From assembly GCA_037783415.1 (NCBI GenBank), contig JAZGTN010000044.1:2241501-2305500 (forward strand): DNA of 64,000 nucleotides. The letters are read 5' to 3'. Source of the DNA: Leptasterias polaris. Its lineage: Eukaryota; Echinodermata; Asteroidea; Forcipulatida; Asteriidae. The notes below the pieces were generated by a model. That model had not been told where the DNA came from. It made no database searches and worked only from the letters and a program-made list of their open reading frames with translations. This document shows positions 49,001 to 61,000 of the stretch, piece after piece; positions within the stretch are counted from its first letter, which is position 1, and every line of letters begins with the position of its first letter. A program made the translations under genes and the position numbers.

Positions 49001-52000
49001 TAACCCAACTGAAGCATTATCATCGCTATCGTCTCTCAAAACATCCTCAAACTCTGATTTTCCTGAGTTAGAATCTGCGAAAATCTTCCGGAATGCTGCT
49101 GCGGCGTCCATTGTTACTGCCTTTTGTTTTACGGTGATAAGTCACGGAAAAACTAGGAAATTACAGGATTTTTTCAAGAAAAATTGTCACGTATTCGTTC
49201 GTAACATGGCTTCTATGTATCGAAGTGTACAAAAAGTACCCGGATGCATGTCAGGGGTCAAAAGAAAGCTTGATTGTATGCAAAACAAGTAGCAAGTTGT
49301 GTTGGGCGCAAATATGCGCCCACAGCAGTGAGGGAATAAACGTTGCGGCCGCAAATTTGCGCCCGTAGCACGCAAAGGGTTAAAGGGGCACAGCAATCTT
49401 CCTCTGGTAAGGGGCACAATTCTATGTGGAAAATGTAAATTTGTATAGAACTTCGCAAAGGGCACCACAGCAAAAGCACAGGGCACCACAGCAAAAGCAC
49501 AGGGCACCACAGCAAAAGCACAGGGCACCACAGCAAAACCACAGGGCACCACAGCAAAACCACGGCAATTGCTGTGGGTGCCATTGGTTAATTCGAGGCC
49601 TGTACATGTTTATGTACAGTCATAATATGATGCATGATACATGGGCATGGATGGGCGTGGATATGGTTTGGAGGTCAGTGACCTCCAAACTGTTTTAGTC
49701 GGTCGCAAACTCACTGACAATACATTTACCTGACTAAAGCAAAATGGACTATTTTGTGGACTTCGGGTTCTCAATTACACTGCTCCTAGACAGGGTTTTA
49801 GTCAGGATTCGGTAAAAGAGCTTCCGAATTTGCTGGAAATTTAAAAACTGGGAGTCCAATTTGCTCACTTAAAAAATACATTTACATATGACAGATAAAA
49901 CAGGGTGAGCAAATTTAAAACAGGGTGGGACAATACATTTACCCGACTGTAACAAAATGGACTATATTTTTGGGGACTTCGGGTTCCCAATAACAATGCC
50001 ACTAAACAAGGTTTTAGCCAGGATTTGGTAAAAGGGCTTCCGAATTTGCTGGAAATTTAAAAACTGGGAGTCCAAATTGGTCACTTACAATACATTTACA
50101 TATAAATGACAGATAAAACATGGTGTCCAACTTTGAAACAGGGTGTCCAAAAGACACCCAGACACCCCTCTGGCTAGCCTTATGCCCCTAGAGTTATTTA
50201 CATGTACTAGAATCTGTCCTCACTCTAACCATGGAATGATGGAGGTAGACTTCCTACCTCCATGCTCTTACATGCTCTAACAAAATCCACAACAATGGTA
50301 AACTCAACACCCAAACTGTTAGGACTCTGATTATGGTGGTGATGCCTTGATCCCATGTAGATTTAATTGTAGCATAATTAGTTTCAAAGTATATATAGTG
50401 CAGTCCTCAGTCCAACAGATTACATATTGGAGTTTGATGGGTTTGGGAAGTGAAAAAAATGTTGTGCTTTAACATTGGAATACACATGATGTCTATTATT
50501 CATGAGGTCAAATGTACTATGTACTGTAGATCTATGTTCCGTCCAAACTCCCAACTTTAAAATCATATCAACAATGGTTGGGACCGGTCCAAACAGTTCA
50601 AACTTGAGTGTTACAGTCGGGACGCTAGCTGGGATCCAGAGATCTGTCACCAAGCAGGGGATCTTGGATCTGGACCAGCGGCTGTTTTATACATTGCATG
50701 GGATGGTCGCAACATTAACACCAGACTGCTGGCAGGTGCCGAGGGAATTAATTCAGTTGTGTGTATGTGATGGAGAAACAATTTATTCTTCTCAGGTTTT
50801 TTTTTCATCGAGGTAGAACCATGGTTTTTTCTAAAGTTTTGCAATGAAAATTATCGTGAGCCCAGAGAAATTTGTAGATGATAGAAAATTACTGTGGAGG
50901 CCCAATATTCATTTGTGGTTACATGTACCTCAATCACTATCATGCAATCCCAGCTGTAGTTGGGCCGTCCCAACTCATGTAACACTCGGGACCAGTCCTA
51001 ACTTCAATTGGGCAATTCTGAAGTTGGGACGAAACCTTTACCATCCATGTCATCATACATCATGTACAACCTCCCGACAATCAGTCATGAAAACGGATAT
51101 CTGATGCCGGTAGTCAATGTAATACGAGTAACCGTTAAATTGCCCCTTTTGAAAGTCTTGTCAGTTTTTTTTGTTCTGCCCACGCAATCACACCATAGAG
51201 TAAGGACAAGATCGCTTTACTCTGTATGAATGGATATATTGTCAAACAAGCATGGACTTCAGTCATAGAGATCTACCGACTTCCCCCAACCCCTTAATAA
51301 GCCCATGTTTCATCTTAACATACATGTAGCTATCTGCTAAACACATTGGCAGGAAACACACGAAGCACCCCGCTCACCCCTCTCTCCTCTTTTCATATTC
51401 TGTACCTCGCACAGTAGTTCTCAATGTTCGGGCATCCTGTACCCTTATTGCCATTTCTTGTCAGATTACAGTCATTTCCACCTCCATGAGGCCCTACAGC
51501 GTAGCTCCTGGACACATTCCAATACCGCTTTAAAGGGCATCGTTGGTTTTTTGGGGGGGGGGGACTGACTGTTCGGGGGACATCGTTGAGTTTCAGTAAG
51601 CATCTCTTCCCCCCCAAAAAAAAAAACCCCAAAAAGCCCAAAAGTGTGAATGGTTCATGAATATCAGTGCTTACAGTACGCCATGTAAAGTGCATCAATC
51701 TATATGCTGTACAATCGCAGAATTCCTCTATAAGCGAAGCCATCAAATTGAGTGAATTAGTGAATTCATCTCCATCGTTGAGTTTTCAGTAAACACATTT
51801 ACAACAACAAAAAAAGCCTGTGAAAGTTTGATGAGTTTCAATGCTTATTGTGTCTAGGTACATGTAAAGTGCACAAATCTATATGTTGTAATTAAGTGCA
51901 GAATTCAGCAGTAAGCGGAGCCATCAAATTGAGTGAATGCTCGAGTGAATTTATCTCCATTGTTGAGTGTTCAGTAAACGGACACACACACACAAAAAGC

Positions 52001-55000
52001 CTGTGAAAGTTTAAGAATTTCAATTCTTACGGTGCCTAAGTAAAGTCCACGAATCTATATTTTTTGTAAGCGCAGAATTCTGCTGTAAGCAGAACCATGA
52101 AATTTAGCTTTTAGGATGTCTGCTGCCACCTACTGTTCAGGTATCCCATAGAAATCAGTGTCAACAAGAAATATTTCTCTAGAGAATTGGAAATAGTATA
52201 AAATTGTTATGTGTGTCCTACCCATACACCTATGTGTGTTGAGCACTGTATGCTCTCTACTTTCCCGAGCCCTGAACCTACAGGCATATTACTTGGGTGG
52301 GATTTGTACCCATGTCATTTGCCATTCTAGAGTAGATGTCTTACCACTAGACCACTGGGACTGCCCGGTAGCTAGAGGCAGTTTGAATCGTATATTTTAG
52401 CAGCGGGGTACCACAACGATTTTGATAGATTAGCATCGGGGATAAGGAATAATATTTGTGTTTTACCCGTACACTGATGTGTGTTAAGCACTGTATACTT
52501 GGTACCTTCCCGATTCCTGTGAAAACAAATATTCAGGAGGCTTGATTGTGAAATGTGCGTAAAAGTGAATGAAACCTTTCCACTATTTAGGAATTCCCCC
52601 CAAAATCAATCAACCAGTCCTTCAAATCGAGTGAACTCGAGTATTGCTGACCATGGTTCTCCACTGATTTCTTTCCTCAATGATTGCTGGTAGTTTGTTG
52701 ATCGTGGTGGTTATCCCCAGAGCTTCCCTGCAGTGTTGTCCACCGCAGTACTCCCTCTTGATCCTCTACTATTGAAGATCCCAGAAGTTGAACTTGTTGT
52801 CCATGGATCTCCTTATTGAAAACTAACAGCCATATCATTGATTGTTTGAATCGTTACAGGTTGGAAGGAAGGCAGAAGAGAATTGGAGCTTGTTTTATGA
52901 GAGCAGCCACTCAGTACAAGACTCTCTATTCATCATACTGTGCCAACCACCCCAAGGCTGTGGCTGTATTAACAGAACACAAGTAAGTACATGTATGCAC
53001 ATCAACTCATTATTGCCAAAGATAAATGTATATTAGTGGGTTTCATGCTTGCAAGCTTTTGAGCTCGCAAGCTTTTGAGCTCGCAAGCTTTTGAGCTCGC
53101 AAGCTTTGCACTCACAGTTAAGGGTTTTTTTTCAACAGCCTATCACATCCCTGTATGTAGCCGTAGCCATTGCAACCACCAAAGTGTTTCGGAAATGGCC
53201 TATGGCTGGTTTTGAAATTAGGGCTTCTGCTTTGGCGTCAACTACTTGAAACCATTACAAAGGCCTGTTCTTCAACATTGAGATGAAGCCAATGGCAATA
53301 ACTGTCGCTGATCGTGCTCAATTTGGCCTTGGTTTATTTCACGGTTGGTTTTATACATGTAGACTATTTTAAGAGTCAACGCCAGGTTTAAGTATATGTT
53401 TTCTGTGTGAGCTTTAACTACCCCAATGAAAACACATCGTCTTGGGTCTAACTAAACTCAAAGCCCCTGAAGAATGTTTGATTGAAGGCGTCATACTCTC
53501 ATGATCGTTTGTTTTTTCTTGTCATTTTTTTTACAGCGATGAACTCGGTAAATTCATGGAGAGTAAAGGAGCGTCAAGTCCCGCCATCATGGCGCTGACG
53601 ATCGGCCTCAGCAACCCGTTTAGGAGATTAGATAATTTCACCAATAGCTTCAAAGAACTTGAAAGACATATATCAGTAAGTAATCAGAACCTGACAGACA
53701 TGCAGTCCGGGGAAGCCATAAGTCATTTAATAAAAAAAAGCTGCTGAAGAAATTCTTCTACTTAGCAATTATTAGCGGGGAACCAGTCTCAAGCTATTTA
53801 CACTGTACAGCATTTCGGCTGGTAACCTATTTGTTCTAAGCACTGACTTACTGTGTTTGGCAAATTTATTCAGGCTTAACGTCTTAGTGGAACTGGTGCC
53901 AAATTTCAAAAGGTCATATTTATTTATAGGTCCTCTGAATGAGGTCATAGAAGGCCTCTCCAGATTCGGAGAAACCTTTTGCTCGTTACCGTTATTTCAC
54001 TCTCACCTTCAGAAGACGTCTTGATGAAATATCAGGATGTAAAGGATAAATGAGGTCGGTTTAGGCCGTTGAACTCTATTGCCAGATATTTTTGTTTGAC
54101 TTCAGGTGTTTCCCTTCCACAAACTTCTTTCTCCATCCTTCATAAATTGAGACAAATCAGTTCAGGTCCGAAGTTCACTCCTGAAGGAGAGAAGCCATCT
54201 TGTTTTCGTTAGATAACGGTTCACTTTTAAAGGGCACTTTATTCCATTTTGAGGCACTTCATCTGGGTGCCTTTAGGGGGAGCTAAGGCAGAGCTGCTAA
54301 ATCTCCCCGATTCTGCAGAAAGTTCCCTTAAAACAAACAAATCTTTCCATGTTCTGATGAACAAATTTGACAATCTCCCTGACTATGGAAACTTTGTCTC
54401 TATTATGTTGAATGTAATTCTAAATATCTCTCTGATTGCAAGATGCAAATGTTGTTCGCTTTGCTAAGGGAGTGTCTCATCAGTAGGAATGTTCTAATTG
54501 GATCGGTTTAGTATTCCAGCTGGGGTACATGGGCCGGTCCGTGGGGCCACCGGAGTTTCATTGGATCATTTTTTTTTAAATCATTCTTTCGTGCAGGGAT
54601 ATCTGTAGTTGGGCACAATGTCGCTTTCCAAGGGAAAGTTCTGGTGGTCCACTGGATAACGGGCAAACGCCTACAGGAACGTGTTTTTGCACCTAGAATG
54701 TGCCTGACTTTGAGACTCTGCCTACCTAAGGTCAATATACGAGGTGGAAATGCCATGGTCTCTGTTATCCTCTTGTTTCGTCTCTCCTTGACTTACTCAC
54801 TAGAAGTCAATCATTTATTGAATTTATTGTTACTTTCAGCATAATCACCCAGATAGAATAGAAATACAGACGTCAGTGTCGGTGTACAGAGATATTAAGG
54901 TGAGTTATGTAAAGTTTGCGAAATGGAACTGAAATGACAATTTTCAGCGATTCATTAGTTCACCAGAGCAATTATTAACAGGGAATCTTGACACTATTTG

Positions 55001-58000
55001 CGTCAGACATGTCAGAGACTAGTGTTGGGCTGACTACTCTCAACATGGTTGTCAGCCAAAAACTTTCTACTTCTTCCCGCACCATGCAAAGCTTCAGATC
55101 TTACTTATAGTGTTGGTATCAACCGAGCTATTTGAGTGTTGTGGCCGAGCGCTTGTCTAGTGTATGGGACTCAAGTTCAGTGCCCAACTTCATGCCTCTG
55201 CTTACCGCCGAATTCTGCGCTTACGTTCACCATTCTCCGCTTACTGAACAAGCGCAAAATGTCTGCGCTAGCTGTGTTAGCGTAGAATGCCTAGTAACGT
55301 GGACCTCGCAAGGGCACAAGCAAAACTTCCGTGCTAACCTGTGAAATATACTTGACGTACATGTAAGCGCTGATTCTTTGCTTACGGTAAGCAGAGACAT
55401 GAAATTGGGCCCTGATGGCCAAGTAGTAGGGGTGTGGGTTTGACATCTGATTTGACCCTTTTGTCCCTGAGCAAGACACTTACCTATAACTGCTTCTGAT
55501 CACCAAGGGTAATGGGGAGGGCAGAGATGGTTCTTGTGATTGATTTAACCTAATGTACTGCATTTACTTGGCTGCACAGGCTGCACCCCAGGGAGATGGT
55601 TTAAAATATGAAATAAATGACCCAGTGACCTGTTCATGCGCCATTAGCATCAAAATATGCGGATACTGGCGCTATATTGTTTTTATTACTCAAATTATCA
55701 ACGTTACTGAATCCTTAATTTTTTAGAAAATTCTTGTTCAAATCATTGTAGGGTTTTCTTTTTCCAGGTTTATCCATGTTTAAAAACCTCTTTTAGATAG
55801 TATCTAACTTTGTTGAGGTGGGGGACGGTTGAGACTTTATAAGTGTTGCTGTTCTAGACCTCCTGCATGGGCGTCATCTACATGTAGCCGGCAACTTCGA
55901 GGTAAACTGATGATGAAACAATGGGAAGGAACAGACACGTCGCACATGATTGGCCAATGAAAAGCATCCTTTTGACCTCTAAGCGAGGGCGCCCTACTCA
56001 AACGACATCATGTGCATTAGGTCGATTATTATTACTTTTATTACTATTATTGTTATCACGATGAAAGACAAAATTCTCGTTTGATTTTTCAGAACCATTG
56101 TTTACGGGTCAGGAAACTGAAGGAGGTGGAGTTGGAAATAATGACAGGAACAATACAAGACTGGGAGGGTGAGGTGAGTGAGTCGTTAAGAGTCCTGTCT
56201 ACTTGGGTCAATTGACCGTGCCTTTTGAAAAATAGACTCTGCATCTTTATCAGGATGCGTGGCGTGTCGTAGCCTAGCGAATAAGAGCACTGGACTGGAG
56301 CTCTGGTGTTTCTGTTCAGCAGAGTGTGGGTTCGAGTCCAGGTTGTGACACTTGTGTCCTTAAGAAAGACACTTAACCGTTAATGCTGCATCCTTCGGAT
56401 GGGACGTAAAGCCGTTGGTCCTGTGTGTTGTGTATTGCACGTAAAAAAAACCAGTGCACTTATTTTATGCTCCTGGTTTGATTGGCTGCATATTGTGCCA
56501 CAGCACCTTGTAAACCACACATGGCACTATGTAACGGAATACTTCCAAATGTAGCTCCACATACCTTGCAGGAAAATACTGGACTGTTGAAGTGCCTTGA
56601 GCGTCACTGAGTCAATTACATTGTTCTCTCTATTTGCCCTCATGTCATGAGACCGCATTGAGACCGTTATTGTGAAATGCGCTATATAAGAACTAGTTAT
56701 TATTATATTATTATTATCACCATTTTCTGTATCAACTCTTATGTTGTGAGGCTGGGCCTATTTATTAATTTTTTTATTTTTTTGCTTTGTTGTTTCTGTT
56801 TGGTTTTATCGTTTCTTTTATTGCCTTGTATGGTATTTTTTGTTTTTGTATTGTTGAGGTCGAATAAATAATAATAATAATAATTCTGATTCTGATAATA
56901 ATGATTCTTCTTGGTGTGTTTTGTTATCATCAGCCCATCGATACATACGGCGATGTCCTCAAATTCATCAATGCTGCCATAATGGTGGATGGCGTCAAGA
57001 AAGAACGTTTCTGTCTGCTCTTCCCCTCCTGCATAGTGGTAATGTCCGCTACACCCAACATGAATGGCTACATTTTCCAGGTGGGTGGATCTCTCCACTA
57101 ATTTAAGTTTTTTATTTAATTCTATTGATTGATTGACTGAATCTATTCGGATAATAAATACAGCAGGAACATGGCAAAAATACATACACAACATCAGGAG
57201 ATTAAAGGCACTGAGCACGTTTGGTAATTGTCAAAGACCAGTATTCTCACTTGGTGTATCCCAACATATGCATAAAATAACAAGCCTGTGAAAATTTGGA
57301 CTCAATTGGTCATTGAAGTTGCAAGAAAATGATGAAAGAAAAAACACCCTTGTTGTACAAATTAGTGTGCTTTCAGATAGGAATAAAAGGCTTCTGGCCT
57401 GAAGTCTTTTATTATTTTAGTGAGAAATTACCTCTTTCTCAAAAACTACGTTACTTCAGAGGGAGTCGTTTCTCACAATGTTTTATACTATCAACAGCTC
57501 TCCGTTGCTCGTTACCAAGTAAGTTTTTATGCTAATATATATTTTGAGTAATTACCAAACGTGTACAGTGCCTTTTAAACTAAGAAGAAAATAAAATAGA
57601 CCAAATTAGAACACAAAAAAGAAAAACTGCACAAAGTTATCCATGGGTAGCCCCAAAAAGCCAATATAACTTACACTTATTTCTATTGGGGTCCTTACAG
57701 AAAAAATGGCAAAAACGCCAACAAGAAATAAAAATACAAAAAAGAGACGGACCTAGCCTAGAGAAAATAGATAGTCATGGAAAACAAAGCAAGAGAAGAC
57801 AAAACAAACAAACTCAACTTTGAAATAAGTTTTCCTTTGAATGAGCCTGCTGAGCTAGTTTGCTAAAAACAATGTGGCCAAATTATTTTAAAAAAATATT
57901 TCCTTGTTCTATTTGGATGAAGATAATGAAACAATGTTTTATTGTTGCATTTAAAAAAACACTAAATCAATTTATATATATATATTTTATAATAAAATAA

Positions 58001-61000
58001 TAATAATACACAGTTCTTATATAGCGCTTTATACTCCCGATGGGTGTCTCAAAGCGCTCAGTATTTTTCCTACAAGGTAAGCGGAGTTACGTGTTGAAGT
58101 ATGAGAACTATTCCTTTGCATAGCACCATGTAATGGTTTACAAGGTGCTGTGGCGCAATATGCAGCCAATCAAACCAGGAACACCGGGGCGAAACCCCTT
58201 CTCTTTACGATAAGTGCACTGGGTTCTTTTACGTGCATTACACAACACACGGGACCTACGGCTTAACGTCCCATCCGAAGGACGAAGCATATGGTTAAGT
58301 GTCTTGCTTAAGGACACACGTGTCACGACTGGGATTCGAACCCACACTCTGCTGAACAGAAACAAGAGCTTGAGTTCGGTGCTCTTATCCGCTCGGCCAC
58401 GACACGCCACATACAAAATACAAAATAAAAAAAATCTGCCTTGTCTTGGTTGACTTTGAAAAGTGAAATGGTTCAACCAGCAAAAGTTACCGTTTTCCAC
58501 TTGATGTATCCCAAGCTGTGCTGTGTGCTCAATATACTAATTTTAAAAAATAAATAAGTGCAAAATCTGGTACATTTAAAGCATACACAAGTTAAAAGCT
58601 GACTTCTCAAACTTTATTTGGGTCACAAGTTGATTTTTCACAAAAGTAATTATAAGCTCACGTTGTTTGTTGTAACCGGGACACATGTGTTATAAATGTC
58701 CTTGATCTAATTAACCCTGTCCAAACATTAGGCGGAATGAATCTGCACAGAACACTGCTGGGGTTAAAAGGATTCTCCTGTTTCAGTTTTAGAAAATTAA
58801 CTGGCCGTTCCTTTTTTTCTTACTCAGTATAAAATTCCAGTTCTTGCAATCAAGACAAATCGGTTACCGGACACCAACCCAAACTTTGTAGCATTTGACC
58901 TGAGCGGCGGATCCATGGAAAAACAGACTATCATCTGCAACAGCTTAATGGACAGAGAGGAACTCCTGGACGCTGTGGAGGAGATACAGTATAAGGATAA
59001 ACGAGGGTCGACGCTCACCACGCCCCTTACACCCGCCATGCCAATGTCGCCCGCTATGGTACTACCGCAGTCACCCACACTGTCCACGACACAGGGAAAA
59101 AGTGATGTAAGCTAATGCTCTACGGTGGAATATTGCATACATTTTAAAAATCACTTTTAATAAGTCGTAGGAGATAACATTGGGGATAACAAATAATTTT
59201 TTGTTTTTTGCCCTTTAACTGATGTGTATTAAGCTTCTGTATACAGCAATCCTTCACCGATCTTGAACTCTTGGTGGCAGCAGATACCGCCATTATTGCG
59301 GTGGTACCTGGGTGGTACTGCGCTGCCTAGCGACGGGTTTAAGCGATTTGCAAAGTAAAAGTCCAATAACCCGTGACTGATCAAATGATCGCCGTGTAGC
59401 CCAAACCTTATACCAGTCGCTAAACAGCGCAGTACCACCCAGGTACACCGCAGTAATGGAGGCATGTCTGCTGCCACCAAGAGTTCAAGATCGGTGAAGG
59501 ATTGCTGTATACTCGATACTTTCCGGAGTTCTGTGAAAAAAATCCGCAGGTATATCACTCTGGCATGTCTGGTGCGATTCGAGCATGGCAAAGGTAGTGG
59601 ATTCGAATCCCACCCGAGTGATATATATGCCTGTTAATGGAATTCGGGAAAAACACTGAGTATACAGTACTTAATAAACCTCAACTAGGACACTGTCAAA
59701 TGGCTTGAAGTTACCGAATCATGCCAATTACCTATCTAAATACAATGTACACCTTGGTCCAGAGATCATACAAAAGAAGTAAAAGTTGTGCATTTGCTAG
59801 TTCCTGTCATATTTGTACATATTGTTGTGAATTATAAATGCTCTCCAGACTTGTGTAGAAAATGTTTCTTTCTGTGTGAAGTTCACAAAGGAAACCAGGG
59901 TAAATGCAGAGGACATCTACAATAACTGCTGTGGTTTTAAAAGGGTAAAAGCATTGACTAGCATTTGTTTCCCCGATCTCCTTTGTCCAGTCCCTGCCGA
60001 GGAAAGAGAGGAACAGTTCGTCCACAAGCCCAACGCGAGCCAAAGATTTTACCTCGGCCTTCAATCGACTGAAGCTGAAAACAATAAGCTGCCTCCGTCC
60101 TGGCCCACCCGTCAGCCCCATCACTGTGTGGGCCCTGAAGGAGGGACAGGCTAAGAGCCCCAAGAATAAGAGGAGGATGCTGCAGACGAGTAAAAGAAAG
60201 GGTGAGATAGAGCAGGGTTAAGGCTGGGTTAGAGGATGATTTGCGGGTTAGGGGATGATTTGCGGGTTAGTGGATGATTTGCAGGTTAGGGGATGATTTG
60301 CGGGTTAGGGGATGATTTGCGGGTTAGTGGATGATCTGCGGGTTAGTGGATGATCTGCGGGTTAGTGGATGATTTGCGGGTTAGTGGATGATTTGCGGAT
60401 TAGTGGATGATTTGCGGATTAGTGGATGATTTGCGGATTAGTGGATGATTTGCGGGTTAGAGGATGATTTGCGGGTTAGAGGATGATTTGCGGGTTAGAG
60501 GATGATTTGCGGGTTAGAGGATGATTTGCGGGTTAGAGGATGATTTGTGGGTTGAGGTGGTGGGGTTGGGTTTAGAGGGAGGCCATGCAAAGAGCAGCAA
60601 GGAGGGTTAAAGGGTGATAGCAAGGTTAGGGTGGGGGTATTTGGGGGTGGGGGTGGTCACACAGACCAGTATTCTCATGAGGTGTATCCCAACATATGTA
60701 TAAAATAACAAACCTGTGAACATTTTGGTTCAATTGGTAATTGAAGTTGCAAGAAAATAATAAAAGAAAAAAAACACTCTTGTTGCATAGAAAGGCTTCA
60801 TGCCAGAAGCCTTTCTAAGATTCAAATTTTTGAGTCGAAGGTTACCTCTTTCTGTAAAACAACCTTACTTCAAAGGGGGTTGCTTCTAGCAATGTTTTAT
60901 AATATCAACAGCTCTCAACTGCTCTTTACCAAGTAAACTTTATGGTCATTAATTTGAAGAGTAATACACCGATCCATTAAGCCACGCCCATTTCTCATTG

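Noticed and set aside
50545..51035. Possible TIR element bounded by TCCCAACTT / AAGTTGGGA-like ends in PIX intron 4
   Set aside because: The ends agree only over about ten bases and no flanking duplication is visible.
52842..53036. 64-codon open frame overlapping PIX exon 5
   Set aside because: Wrong phase; the frame continuing from exon 4 gives the conserved YCANHP segment instead.
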